DNA from: Dyella sp. AtDHG13
GTDB taxonomy: Bacteria > Pseudomonadota > Gammaproteobacteria > Xanthomonadales > Rhodanobacteraceae
Direction: 5' to 3'
Assembly (NCBI RefSeq): GCF_003201105.1
Contig: NZ_QICJ01000017.1
Location: 23,187-87,186, forward strand
DNA: 64,000 nt
The notes under the pieces were generated by a model that saw only the letters and a program-made list of their open reading frames with translations, did not search any database and was not told the origin of the DNA. Below are positions 21,581-30,175 of this stretch, piece by piece. A program made the position numbers and the translations under genes. Every line of letters begins with the position of its first letter. Position 1 is the first letter of the stretch.

Positions 21581-22603
21581 ATGGCTCCGACTTCCCGCAA
21601 GCGCCAGCGGCGCAACCTGCCGTCCACCCATGCACCGCGTCCGCGGCCCGGCGCGTCGCGATCGGCGCAGGCCGCGCAACCGGCGGACAGCTCCACCCGC
21701 GCCACGCGCGTGCTCGACTGGCTGCTGCAGCAACTGCCGGCGCCATACCGCGCCAAGGCGCGCGACTACCTGGTGCTGACCCGCATGGACCGCCCCATCG
21801 GCGCCCTGCTGCTGTTGTGGCCAACGTGGTGGGCGCTATGGCTGGCCGCCTCGGACTTTCCGCCGGTGAAGCTGCTGGTGATCTTCACCCTGGGCGTGTT
21901 CGCCATGCGCGCGGCGGGCTGCGCCATCAACGATTTCGCCGACCGCAAGCTGGACCCGCAGGTGGAGCGCACGGCCGGCCGCCCCATCGCGGCGGGCCGC
22001 GTGACGCCGCGCGAGGCGCTGATCGTGTTCGCCAGCCTGCTGGCGTTCTCCTTCATCCTGGTGCTGTTCACCAACAGGCTGACCATCGAGCTGTCGTTCG
22101 CGGGCGCCGCACTGGCGGCCGTGTATCCGTTCACCAAGCGCTATACGCATCTGCCGCAGGTGGTGCTGGGCGCGGCGTTCGGCTGGTCGATCCCGATGGC
22201 GTTCGCCGCCGTGATGAACACGGTGCCGCCGATCGGCTGGCTGCTGTTCATCGCCAACATTATCTGGTCGGTGGTCTACGACACCGAATACGCGCTGGTG
22301 GACCGCGACGACGACATCAAGGCCGGCGCCAAGTCCACCGCCATCCTGTTCGGCGACGCGGACCTGCCGATACTGGGCATCCTGATGGCGACCTTCCTGC
22401 TCGCCATGCTGTTCGTGGGCCAGCGCGCCAGCCTGGGCTGGCCGTACTGGCTGGGGCTGCTGGCGTCGGCCGGGCTGTTCGGCTGGCAGCTGTGGCGCAT
22501 CCGCACCCACGACCGCGCCGCCTGCCTGTGGGCCTTCCGCAACAACAACTGGCTGGGCATGGCCGTGTGGATCGGCATCGTGCTGGCGCTGGCGTTCCGT
22601 TGA
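21581..22603 (+). CDS. ubiA: 4-hydroxybenzoate octaprenyltransferase
   Basis: This integral membrane prenyltransferase attaches the polyprenyl chain to 4-hydroxybenzoate in ubiquinone synthesis. The two Asp-rich motifs for Mg-diphosphate binding are clear: NDFADRKLD and DTEYALVDRDDD. About eight hydrophobic helices follow a basic N-terminal extension of about 50 residues that is longer than in E. coli UbiA (290 residues against 340 here). An internal start near LTRMDRPIG would remove it, but no better ribosome site was found. Confidence 0.94.
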   Translation: MAPTSRKRQRRNLPSTHAPRPRPGASRSAQAAQPADSSTRATRVLDWLLQQLPAPYRAKARDYLVLTRMDRPIGALLLLWPTWWALWLAASDFPPVKLLVIFTLGVFAMRAAGCAINDFADRKLDPQVERTAGRPIAAGRVTPREALIVFASLLAFSFILVLFTNRLTIELSFAGAALAAVYPFTKRYTHLPQVVLGAAFGWSIPMAFAAVMNTVPPIGWLLFIANIIWSVVYDTEYALVDRDDDIKAGAKSTAILFGDADLPILGILMATFLLAMLFVGQRASLGWPYWLGLLASAGLFGWQLWRIRTHDRAACLWAFRNNNWLGMAVWIGIVLALAFR

Positions 22604-22763
22604 TTGGTTGCGTGACCGCGTCGTGAAGCCGCGCCTGCACGCGCCGGCGACGCCTTCTGAAAATATCGTCGGCTAACCTGTCGATTCCCGCCGGGGTCGT
22701 TCGTCGTCAGCATGAGGACCGCCCAGAGCCGGTCCATGCATGCCATCCGAAGGAGTGACAACA

Positions 22764-23192
22764 ATGCGATTCGTAGCCATGGTCCGCGCCACCCGGGCCT
22801 CCGAAGCCGGCGAGATGCCCAGCGAGAAACTGCTCACCGAGATGACCCGGTTCAACGAGGAACTGGTGAAGGCCGGCGTGTTGCTGGCCGGCGAAGGGCT
22901 GCACCCCAGCAGGAACGGCGCGCGCGTGCGCTACGAGGGCGACAAGCGCACCGTCATCGACGGCCCGTTCGCCGAAACCAAGGAACTCATCGCCGGCTTC
23001 TGGCTGCTGCAGGTGGCCTCGCTGGAAGAAGCCATCGAATGGATGAAGCGCTGCCCCAATCCGTTCGAGGAAGGCGCTTCGGAAGTCGAGATACGCCGCG
23101 TGTTCGAAGCCGAGGACTTCGGCGAGGCATTCACCCCCGAGATGCGCGAACTGGAAGCGCAACAGCGCGCCAGGATGGCCGAGGGCCACTGA
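22764..23192 (+). CDS. YCII-related (DGPF) domain protein
   Basis: This 142-residue protein has the YCII/DGPF fold. RFVAMVRATRASEAGEMPS at the start and VIDGPFAETKELIAGFWLLQ in the middle carry the name-giving DGPF motif, and PNPFEEGASEVEIRRVFEAEDF near the end is also family-typical. AGGAG sits 8 bases before the ATG. It is the first gene of a run with a VOC protein and an ECF42-type sigma factor, the known genomic context of this protein class. The biochemical role is unknown. Confidence 0.88.
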   Translation: MRFVAMVRATRASEAGEMPSEKLLTEMTRFNEELVKAGVLLAGEGLHPSRNGARVRYEGDKRTVIDGPFAETKELIAGFWLLQVASLEEAIEWMKRCPNPFEEGASEVEIRRVFEAEDFGEAFTPEMRELEAQQRARMAEGH

Positions 23193-23209
23193 TCCCACGG
23201 AGGCACGTC

Positions 23210-23629
23210 ATGCTGATCCAGCCTTATCTGTTCTTCGATGGCCGCTGCGAGGAGGCGCTCGCCTTCTACGGTAAGGCCGTGGGCGCGCAGGTGCAGAACC
23301 TGGTGCGCTTCAAGGACAACCCCGAGCAACCGGGCGACCAGCCCGCCGGCCCGCGTCCGCCCGATGGCGAGAAGATCATGCACGCGTCGATGAAGATCGG
23401 CGAATCGCTGGTCAACGCCTCCGACGGCGAGTGCCTCGGCAACCCGCAGTTCCAGGGCTTCTCGCTGGTGATCAACGCCAAGGACGAGGACGAGGCGAAG
23501 CGCTGCTTCGTGGCGCTGACGGACGGCGGCGAAGCGACCATGCCGCTGACGAAGACTTTCTTCGCCTCCTCCTTTGGCATGCTGCGTGACCGCTTCGGCG
23601 TGCACTGGATGGTGATGTCGCCGCCCTGA
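23210..23629 (+). CDS. PhnB-like VOC-family protein
   Basis: This 139-residue protein of the PhnB/glyoxalase superfamily is often annotated as 3-demethylubiquinone methyltransferase-like, although it is not a methyltransferase. YLFFDGRCEEALAFYGKAVGA, IMHASMKIGESLVNASDG and FGMLRDRFGVHWMV are typical. It starts 18 bases after the YCII gene (ATG at 23210, GGAGG 5 bases upstream) and 51 bases before the sigma factor, so the three form a likely operon. The enzymatic function is unknown. Confidence 0.87.
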   Translation: MLIQPYLFFDGRCEEALAFYGKAVGAQVQNLVRFKDNPEQPGDQPAGPRPPDGEKIMHASMKIGESLVNASDGECLGNPQFQGFSLVINAKDEDEAKRCFVALTDGGEATMPLTKTFFASSFGMLRDRFGVHWMVMSPP

Positions 23630-23680
23630 TGGTGCGCACGAACTTGCGCCGCAGGGAGCGTGGTGCTGTGATCGGCGGCC

Positions 23681-24952
23681 ATGAGCGCGACCGACATCCA
23701 CCGCACCATCGACGCCGTCTGGCGCATCGAAGCGCCGCGCCTGATCGCCGGCTTGGCCCGCATCACCCGCGACGTAGGCGTGGCGGAGGAGCTGGCGCAG
23801 GACGCGCTGGTGACGGCGCTGGAGCAATGGCCGACCACCGGCGTGCCGCGCAACCCCGGCGCCTGGCTGATGACCACGGCCAAGCACCGCGCCATCGACC
23901 AGATGCGCCGCCACGCCCTGCATCGCCGCAAGGAAGGCGAACTGACGCGCGAGATCGAGGACCAGCTCGAACAATCCGTGGGAGACCCGGATGCCATGCT
24001 CGACAATCCGGTCGGTGACGATCTGCTCAGCCTGATATTCACGGCCTGCCATCCGGTGCTGTCCACCGAGGCGCGCGTGGCGCTGACGCTGCGCATGCTC
24101 GGCGGCCTCACCACCGGCGAGATCGCGCGCGCGTTCCTGGTGCCCGAGCCCACCGTCGCGCAACGCATCGTGCGCGCCAAGCGCACGCTCAGCGATGCGC
24201 AGGTGCCCTTCGAAGTGCCGCGCGGGGAAGAACTCGCTGTGCGGCTCGCCTCCGTGCTGGAAGTGGTCTACCTGATCTTCAACGAAGGCTATGCGGCCAC
24301 CTCGGGCAGCGACTGGATGCGCCCGCAACTGTGCGAGGAAGCCCTGCGCCTGGGCCGCGTGCTCGCCGGCCTGGCGCCGGCCGAACCGGAAGTGCACGGC
24401 CTGGTCGCGCTGATGGAAATCCAGGCTTCGCGCACCGCGGCCCGGCAAGGTCCGAACGGCGAACCCATTCTGCTGAACGACCAGAACCGCGCACGCTGGG
24501 ATCAACTGCTCATTCGTCGCGGCCTGGCCGCGCTGCAACGCGCCGAAACGCTGGGCGGCACCGAGCGTCCGTACACGCTGCAAGCCGGCATCGCCGCCTG
24601 CCACGCCCGCGCACGCGCGCCCGAAGACACCGACTGGCCGCGCATCGCCTCGCTGTACGACACGCTCGCGCGCGTCATGCCCTCGCCGGTGGTCGCGCTC
24701 AACCGCGCGGTGGCGCATGCTCAAGCGTTCGGTCCGGAAGTGGGCCTGTCGCTGGTAGACGCCCTGCGCGACGAACCCCTGCTGCGCCAATACCACCTGC
24801 TGCCCAGCGTGCGCGGCGACTTGCTCGGCAAGCTCGGCCGCCACGGCGAGGCGCGCGAGGAGTTCGAACGCGCCGCCTCGCTCACGCGCAACCTGCGCGA
24901 GCGTGACTTGCTGTTGAGCCGCGCCACGGCCAGCGCCGCCGCTCAGTCGTGA
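23681..24952 (+). CDS. ECF sigma factor with C-terminal helical (TPR-like) extension, ECF42 type
   Basis: This 423-residue protein begins with sigma-2 (RITRDVGVAEELAQDALVTALEQWP, then AWLMTTAKHRAIDQMRR) and sigma-4 (RMLGGLTTGEIARAFLVPEPTVAQRIVRAKR, near residues 145-175). A long helical extension (about 200-415) with VYLIFNEGYAAT and PVVALNRAVA is characteristic of the ECF42 group (DUF6596). These sigma factors have no classical anti-sigma factor, and the extension is needed for activity. They sit beside DGPF proteins, as here. Confidence 0.92.
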   Translation: MSATDIHRTIDAVWRIEAPRLIAGLARITRDVGVAEELAQDALVTALEQWPTTGVPRNPGAWLMTTAKHRAIDQMRRHALHRRKEGELTREIEDQLEQSVGDPDAMLDNPVGDDLLSLIFTACHPVLSTEARVALTLRMLGGLTTGEIARAFLVPEPTVAQRIVRAKRTLSDAQVPFEVPRGEELAVRLASVLEVVYLIFNEGYAATSGSDWMRPQLCEEALRLGRVLAGLAPAEPEVHGLVALMEIQASRTAARQGPNGEPILLNDQNRARWDQLLIRRGLAALQRAETLGGTERPYTLQAGIAACHARARAPEDTDWPRIASLYDTLARVMPSPVVALNRAVAHAQAFGPEVGLSLVDALRDEPLLRQYHLLPSVRGDLLGKLGRHGEAREEFERAASLTRNLRERDLLLSRATASAAAQS

Positions 24953-24981
24953 CCGTACCGCGTTGAGCGGAGCGAGAGGCA

Positions 24982-25219
24982 TGTAGCCCGGATGAAATCC
25001 GGGATCGGCCTGCGAACACACTCAACGCTATTCGTGCGGTGACGCTAGCGTGTTCCCGGATTGCGCTGCGCTCCATCCGGGCTACGGGGTGCTCGCGCGA
25101 TGTAGCCCGGATGAAATCCAGGATAGGCCCGCGAACACACTCAACGCTATTCGTGAGGTGACGCTGGCGCGTTCCCGGATTGCGCTGCGCTTCATCCGGG
25201 CTACGAGGTGCGCTCGGCG
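24982..25219. repeat. Family C palindromic repeat, tandemly duplicated 119-base unit
   Basis: Each unit starts TGTAGCCCGGATGAAATCC and ends with the inverted copy CATCCGGGCTACG (25086 and 25205 regions). The second unit starts at 25101, exactly 119 bases after the first, and differs by roughly a dozen substitutions. It fills the gap between convergent genes at 24952 and 25272. No other content is seen in this gap. Confidence 0.88.
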
Positions 25220-25271
25220 CTGCCGTGGGGCTTCACGTTATGCCTGCTCGCGGGACATTACCGGGCGGCGC

Positions 25272-25838
25272 TCAGTCCTGCCACAGATCCGCGACCTGGG
25301 TGAAAACGAAGAATAGGTTGGTCGCCAAGGCCACGGCCGCGACGATGCCGCTTGTGCGGCGCCCGGCGAAGAAGCCGGCGACGACGAGCAGTATGTAGGC
25401 CGAGAAACCCAGGTATCCCCAGGGGTTGAGCTTCGCATCCCAGAAGAAGATGGCTTCGCACAGCCCTTCCAGGTGAAACAGCGCGATGGCGATCAGTGCC
25501 CATCGGCCATCCCGGATGTAGATATCGCGGTGGTCGTCGCCCGGCTTGAGTTCGCTGAAGGGAAGAATCATCACCGCCGCGAACACCAGCAGTAGCGGCT
25601 GCATCATCATCATCAGGAACGAGGTGAAGGACCAATCCTGGTAGGTCTTGAGCTGCCGCAGCGACCACCAGGCGTCCATCGCGTCCAGGAAGATCACGGC
25701 CACCCACGCCAGCGAGACCCCGTAAAGGCGGGATATGTGCCGCGACCGCAAGGCGCAGGCGAGGCTGGTCAGGAGCCGTGTCACGGTCAGGCCGATCAGC
25801 ATGCCGAAGACGACGGTGACCCATTGGAAATTGGACAT
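25272..25838 (-). CDS. Multi-pass membrane protein of unknown function
   Basis: This 188-residue protein has about five hydrophobic segments (for example VTVVFGMLIGLTVTRLL at 7-23, LYGVSLAWVAVIFLDAM, PLLLVFAAVMILPF, YLGFSAYILLVVAGFFAG, and a last one near 165-180). It has a charged loop HRDIYIRDGRW. No enzymatic motif is recognised. It is convergent with the ECF sigma factor and upstream of nothing obvious. Confidence 0.7.
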   Translation of the reverse strand: MSNFQWVTVVFGMLIGLTVTRLLTSLACALRSRHISRLYGVSLAWVAVIFLDAMDAWWSLRQLKTYQDWSFTSFLMMMMQPLLLVFAAVMILPFSELKPGDDHRDIYIRDGRWALIAIALFHLEGLCEAIFFWDAKLNPWGYLGFSAYILLVVAGFFAGRRTSGIVAAVALATNLFFVFTQVADLWQD

Positions 25839-25958
25839 GGAGAGGAGTGGCGCGAAACGGATTCACGCCAGTGTGGTGATCGCCGCAGGGCGCAACCATC
25901 AGAGGGCTCGCAAAGTGCGGGATGGGCGCGGAAAGGCGGCGCGCCCTGCCGCGCGCGA

Positions 25959-26375
25959 TCACGTCTTGCAGAACCGGTTGGCGCGATACGCCTCAAGGCT
26001 GGGCACGGCGCCATACATGGTTTCGACGAAGGCGTTGCGTTCGTGCCACATCACTTCCATGTCCCACAGGCAGAACGAGTAGCGCGAAAGGTCTTCCACC
26101 CAGCCGGTGGCGTCCTGCGCCGCGACGGCGATGAACATCTCGTTGTCGTTGCCCCACCAGCCCAGCACCAGGTAGCGCGCGTTCGCCGCCTCATGGCAGA
26201 TGGCGAAGGCCGGCGTGCTCCGCCAGGCGATGGGGCGCGCCTGTTTCATGGCGTGCAGGCGCGGCAGGTAGCGCGTGACGTCCACCGGCACGCTGGTCGC
26301 GGCGATGGTGTAGACCTTGAGGCCGTCGGCATCGGTATCCGCGGGCAGGCTTTCGATGGGGCGGGGGCGATACAT
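25959..26375 (-). CDS. Conserved hypothetical protein, 138 residues
   Basis: This soluble protein has no signal peptide or recognised motif. It is rich in aromatic residues (YLVLGWWGNDNEMFIAVAA, YSFCLWDMEVMWHERNAF). The ATG at 26375 is preferred because GGAGGA lies 9 bases upstream; an in-frame ATG at 26402 has no such site. It resembles small proteins found singly in proteobacterial genomes, but I do not recognise the family. Confidence 0.6.
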   Translation of the reverse strand: MYRPRPIESLPADTDADGLKVYTIAATSVPVDVTRYLPRLHAMKQARPIAWRSTPAFAICHEAANARYLVLGWWGNDNEMFIAVAAQDATGWVEDLSRYSFCLWDMEVMWHERNAFVETMYGAVPSLEAYRANRFCKT

Positions 26376-26572
26376 GCGATCCGTTCCTCCGGGGTGAGCC
26401 ATGAGCGGCCGGCGCAGCGGCGAGCGATCGCGGTGATTGCACCACAGCCGTAGAGCCGTTTAAATGGCCCGTCCCGCCGATGGGGCCTGGCCTTGTCTCG
26501 TCGGCAGCCTCACCCGAGGCCGCTCGCATCGAAACGCTGTTCCCCTGTTCGTCCCTCGTGAAGGAGCAAGGT

Positions 26573-27424
26573 ATGGAGCGTTCGTCTTCGGCATCGGTCG
26601 TCACGCTTGCTGACGACCGTGCCCTGCATTCCGCAGGCACCAGTCCACAGGTGCAAACGACCATCTCGCAGCAGTTCCTGGCGCTCAGCATGATCGGCTT
26701 GGGCGTGCTGGGCTTCATCTACGGCGACGTGGCCCTGGTGTGGCAGCACTTGCCCATTGAGCACATGCCGGGCGCGAAGGCGGTGGCTTATGCGTTCGCC
26801 GCGATTGAACTGGTCGCCGGCATCGGCCTGCTGCTGCGGCACTGGGCGAAAGCAGCATCGGCCCTGCTGGCCGCGTTCATGTTGATATGGGCGGTGTTGC
26901 TGAAGCTGCCGGCGGTGATCGTGGTGCCGTCGATGGAAGCGACGTGGCTGGGCCTGGGCGAGATCACCGTGATCCTTGCCGGCGCGTGGGTGCTGTTCGC
27001 CTCGCACATGGGCGAGCGGAACGGCTGGCTGCGCCACCTCACGGGACAGCGCGGCATTCGCGCGGCGCGCGTGCTGTTCGCGCTGTCGCTACCGACGATC
27101 GGCCTGTCCCACTTCATCTACAGCAAGCAGACGGTGGAACTGGTGCCGGCGTGGCTGCCTTATCCCATCGGCTGGGCGTACCTCACCGGCGCGTGCAGCA
27201 TCGCCGCCTGCCTGGCGGTGCTGTTCGGCGTGCTGCCGCGGCTGGCCGCGCGCCTGGAAGCGGCGATGTTGTGGATCATCACCTTGCTGGTGTGGTTGCC
27301 GGTGCTGATCGCCACGCACGGCGACCGCATGCCATGGACGGCGCTGGTGATCTCCGCCGCCATCGCCTGCGGTGCGTGGGTGGTGGCCGATTCGTACCGG
27401 CCGGCGCCCTCGTTGCGCGAGTGA
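26573..27424 (+). CDS. Multi-pass membrane protein, DoxX-like
   Basis: This 283-residue protein has about eight hydrophobic helices, beginning near residue 35 (LALSMIGLGVLGFIYGDVALV). The motif LSHFIYSKQTVELVPAWLPY, with a small-residue-rich start to each helix, resembles DoxX/DUF4267-type membrane proteins. AAGGAG lies 6 bases before the ATG at 26573, which decides the start over an upstream in-frame ATG at 26480. It is convergent with a carboxymuconolactone decarboxylase-like gene 4 bases away. The function is unknown. Confidence 0.72.
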   Translation: MERSSSASVVTLADDRALHSAGTSPQVQTTISQQFLALSMIGLGVLGFIYGDVALVWQHLPIEHMPGAKAVAYAFAAIELVAGIGLLLRHWAKAASALLAAFMLIWAVLLKLPAVIVVPSMEATWLGLGEITVILAGAWVLFASHMGERNGWLRHLTGQRGIRAARVLFALSLPTIGLSHFIYSKQTVELVPAWLPYPIGWAYLTGACSIAACLAVLFGVLPRLAARLEAAMLWIITLLVWLPVLIATHGDRMPWTALVISAAIACGAWVVADSYRPAPSLRE

Positions 27425-27428
27425 TGCT

Positions 27429-27776
27429 TTAGGTGGGCCGCTCTTCGTAGCCGTGCACGGCATCGAGTACGCGCGCGGAATACACCAGGGCCGCGCCGGC
27501 ATTCATGGCCACGGCAACGCCGAGTGCTTCGGCGATTTCCGCATGCGACGCGCCCTGCTTCAGCGCCTCGGCGGTGTGCACGGTGATGCAACCGTCGCAG
27601 CGCGTGGTTACCGCCACGGCCAGCGAGATCAGCTCGCGCGTCTTGGCGTCCAGATGGCCGTTCTTGCTGTTGGCGTTGGACAGGGTCTGGTAGCCCGCGA
27701 CGGTGTCGGGGCTCAGCTTGGCGATCTCGCCGATGCGGCCAAGCAGCTCTTTGCGATAGTCGGGCCAGTTCAGCAT
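27429..27776 (-). CDS. Carboxymuconolactone decarboxylase-family (AhpD-like) protein
   Basis: This 115-residue protein has the AhpD-like fold. The motif ELISLAVAVTTRCDGCITVHTAEALKQGAS includes the CxxC pair and the downstream His, the thiol-active site of the peroxidase-like members. This points to a peroxidase or thiol-redox role rather than to the decarboxylase that gives the family its name. GAGGAG is placed before the ATG at 27776. It is convergent with the DoxX-like gene. Confidence 0.88.
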   Translation of the reverse strand: MLNWPDYRKELLGRIGEIAKLSPDTVAGYQTLSNANSKNGHLDAKTRELISLAVAVTTRCDGCITVHTAEALKQGASHAEIAEALGVAVAMNAGAALVYSARVLDAVHGYEERPT

Positions 27777-27890
27777 GGGGCTCTCCTCGGTGTGGATCGC
27801 ACCCTCCCCTGCCAAAGGCACGATAGCGGCGATGCTGCGCCTCCCGGCGTCCCGCGTGAATACCCCGATGGTTGAATGCCGAACGGCCAG

Positions 27891-28612
27891 TCAGGCCTTG
27901 ATGGCGGGCGCACGCGCCAGCGCCCACACATCCACGCGCTGCACGCCCGCCCGCCGCAGCACGCGGGCGCACTCGGCCAAGGTGGCGCCGGTGGTCATGA
28001 CGTCATCGAGCAGGGCGACGTGGTCGGGCCAGGCGACGTGCTCGCGCGCGACGAACGAGCCGCGCACATTCCTGCGCCGCTGCAGGGCGCCCAGCTCGGT
28101 CTGGGCGGCGGTGGGACGCTGTCGGATCAGCACATCGCGGCGCAGCGTGACGCCTAGACGCTTCGCCAGCGGCCGCGCCAGTTCCAGCGCCTGGTTGTAG
28201 CCGCGCTGGCGCAGGCGGTCCACGTGCAGCGGCACGGGCACGAGCCAGGCGGGCAACGCGTCCGGCGCGGGTTCGCGCAGCCATAGCGTGGAGAGCGCGC
28301 GGCCGCAGGCGAGATTCGCGCTGAACTTGAAGCGCGATTCCAGCCGATCCAGCGGCCACGCATAGCGGAACGGCACCCAGGCCGCACCCAGGGCGGTGCG
28401 CGGCGCTGGCATTGGCCGCAGAGGGCGGCGGGTTCCGGCAACGGCAGGGCGCAACGGGCGCAGCAGATGCGGTTGCGCGGCAGTTCGCCGGCGCAGTCGC
28501 GGCAGAGATCCAGCCCATCGTCGCCGGCCGCGCCGCACAGCAGGCATCGGCAGGGAAGCACGAAATTCCGCAGCGCCCCAACTAGCGGCCGACCGAGGGA
28601 AAGCGCGTCCAT
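27891..28612 (-). pseudogene. comF: comF with a frameshift (competence phosphoribosyltransferase-like protein)
   Basis: The N-terminal zinc-finger part is read from an ATG at 28612 (CRCLLCGAAG, CRDCAGELP, CCARCALPLP, CGQCQRRAP). The phosphoribosyltransferase-like part is read in another frame to the stop at 27891 (AAWVPFRYAWPLDRLES, PVPLHVDRLRQRGYNQA, VALLDDVMTTGATLAECARVLR with the PRPP loop). The frames meet at about 28381-28395, near a short G run. Adding one base there would restore one continuous ComF of about 240 residues. ComF helps uptake of single-stranded DNA in natural transformation. It could be a real mutation or a sequencing error. It is divergent from the bio genes. Confidence 0.8.
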
Positions 28613-28625
28613 GCGCGGTATGCCG

Positions 28626-28832
28626 TCAGGCCTTGGGCTTGAACATGGCCGCGTCGAGGATCGACCACAGGTGGATGATCCAGCCCAGCCACACGATCCA
28701 CAGGATCGCCGCCAGCACGAACATCACCAGGGCGATCCAGAAACGGCCCTGCACCAGCTGCCCCAGGCCGGGGATGAAGAAACTGCAGATGGCTGCGAGC
28801 ACATTGCCCGCGCTGCCCTGTCCCGCGCTCAT
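28626..28832 (-). CDS. Small TM2-like membrane protein
   Basis: This 68-residue protein has two hydrophobic helices. The motif FFIPGLGQLVQGRFW between them resembles the TM2-domain pattern PGLGxxYxG. The ATG at 28832 has GGGAG about 8 bases upstream; an in-frame ATG at 28901 would run through the bio operator region. It ends 14 bases before the comF start codon on the same strand, so the two may be co-transcribed. Confidence 0.72.
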   Translation of the reverse strand: MSAGQGSAGNVLAAICSFFIPGLGQLVQGRFWIALVMFVLAAILWIVWLGWIIHLWSILDAAMFKPKA

Positions 28833-28890
28833 GCCGACCACTCCCACTGGATGAATGAGCCGATGGTAGCGGCAGCCATACGTCCGCGCA

Positions 28891-28925
28891 TCGTCAACCA
28901 AAATTGGTCAACCAAAGTTGACAAG
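28891..28925. promoter_or_regulatory. Candidate biotin operator (BirA-box-like inverted repeat)
   Basis: On the minus strand, TTGTCAACT and GGTTGACGA are separated by 16 bases. This resembles the BirA box, inverted TTGTxAACC halves with a spacer of similar length. An inner palindrome TTGGT-CA-ACCAA lies in the spacer. The site sits between the TM2-like/comF genes and bioB, where biotin-dependent repression is expected. The assignment to BirA is inferred. Confidence 0.45.
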
Positions 28926-28977
28926 CCGGACCCCGCTGTCACACTGTCGCGCATTCCCCATCCCCAGAGCTGTCGCC

Positions 28978-30018
28978 ATGGCCCACCCGATCCGCCACGA
29001 CTGGACGCGCGAGGAAGTCGCCGCGCTGTTCGCGCTGCCGTTCAACGAGCTGCTGCATCGCGCGCACTCCGTGCACCGCGAACACCACGACCCGAATGCG
29101 GTGCAGGTGTCCACCCTGCTCTCCATCAAGACCGGCGGCTGCCCGGAAGACTGCGCGTATTGCCCGCAGGCCGCGCGCTACGACACCGGCGTGCAGGCGC
29201 AGAAGCTGATGAGCGTGGACGCCGTGGTGGCACGCGCAAAGGCCGCGAAGGACGCCGGCGCCAGCCGCTTCTGCATGGGCGCCGCGTGGCGCAGCCCGAA
29301 GGACCGCGACGTGGAGAAGGTGGCCGAAATCGTGCGCGCCGTGAAGGGCCTGGGCCTGGAAACCTGCGCCACCCTGGGCATGCTCAACGGTGCGCAGGCG
29401 AAGACGCTGAAGAACGCGGGCCTGGACTACTACAACCACAACCTGGACACCGCGCCGGAGTTCTACGGCGAGATCATCCACACGCGCCAGTACCAGGATC
29501 GCCTGGACACGCTGGAACACGTGCGCGAGGCGGGCCTGAAGACCTGTTGCGGTGGCATCGTGGGCATGGGCGAGACGCGCGACCAGCGCGCCGGCCTGCT
29601 GCAGACCCTGGCCAACCTGCCGGAGCACCCCGAGTCGGTGCCGATCAACCAGCTGGTGCAGGTGGAAGGCACGCCGCTCAACGGCACCGAAGCGATCGAC
29701 CCGTTCGACTTCGTGCGCACCATTGCCGTGGCGCGCATCCTGATGCCGGCCTCGATGGTGCGCCTGTCCGCCGGCCGCCAGCAGATGGACGACGCCGTGC
29801 AAGCGCTGTGCTTCTTCGCCGGCGCCAACTCCATCTTCTACGGCGAGAAGCTGCTCACCACCGGCAACCCGGACGTGGAACATGACCGCCAGCTGTTCAA
29901 GCGCCTGAACCTGCATGCGCTGGAAGTGGTGGAAGAGAGCGAGACGGTGCATGCGGATATTCTGGAAACGGAAGCGGGTGGCTGCGGGTCCGGTTGTGGT
30001 TGTGGTGTTGCGGCATAA
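28978..30018 (+). CDS. bioB: Biotin synthase
   Basis: This radical-SAM enzyme inserts sulfur into dethiobiotin. The cluster motif is Cys55-Cys59-Cys62 ([10 protein letters not shown]). Conserved [28 protein letters not shown] and RLSAGRQQM match E. coli BioB. The ATG at 28978 gives 346 residues beginning [10 protein letters not shown]; an upstream frame extension lacks conserved residues. The C-terminus ends with an unusual Gly/Cys-rich tail ([10 protein letters not shown]). It is the first gene of the biotin cluster. Confidence 0.97.
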   Translation: MAHPIRHDWTREEVAALFALPFNELLHRAHSVHREHHDPNAVQVSTLLSIKTGGCPEDCAYCPQAARYDTGVQAQKLMSVDAVVARAKAAKDAGASRFCMGAAWRSPKDRDVEKVAEIVRAVKGLGLETCATLGMLNGAQAKTLKNAGLDYYNHNLDTAPEFYGEIIHTRQYQDRLDTLEHVREAGLKTCCGGIVGMGETRDQRAGLLQTLANLPEHPESVPINQLVQVEGTPLNGTEAIDPFDFVRTIAVARILMPASMVRLSAGRQQMDDAVQALCFFAGANSIFYGEKLLTTGNPDVEHDRQLFKRLNLHALEVVEESETVHADILETEAGGCGSGCGCGVAA

Positions 30019-30046
30019 GCAACCAGAACTCATGCGCCACCACGAT

Positions 30047-30148
30047 CGTCATTCCCGCGGAAGCGGGAATCCAGTGCCTTTTCAACGGTAGAGCCAAGGC
30101 GCTGGATCCCCGCTCTCGCCCCCTTTTGCGGGGTCCACGGGGATGACG
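30047..30148. repeat. Family B palindromic repeat between bioB and bioF
   Basis: A left unit CGTCATTCCCGCGGAAGCGG (continuing GAATCCAGTGCC) faces a degenerate inverted unit GCGCTGGATCCCCGC ending GGATGACG at 30148. No gene is seen in the gap. Confidence 0.83.
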
Positions 30149-30175
30149 CCATGTTGTGACATTTACACGACCCAC

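Noticed and set aside
23681..24952. Second long frame inside the ECF sigma gene (24331-24906, Arg/Pro-rich)
   Set aside because: It is a codon-position shadow of the sigma factor extension with no motif.
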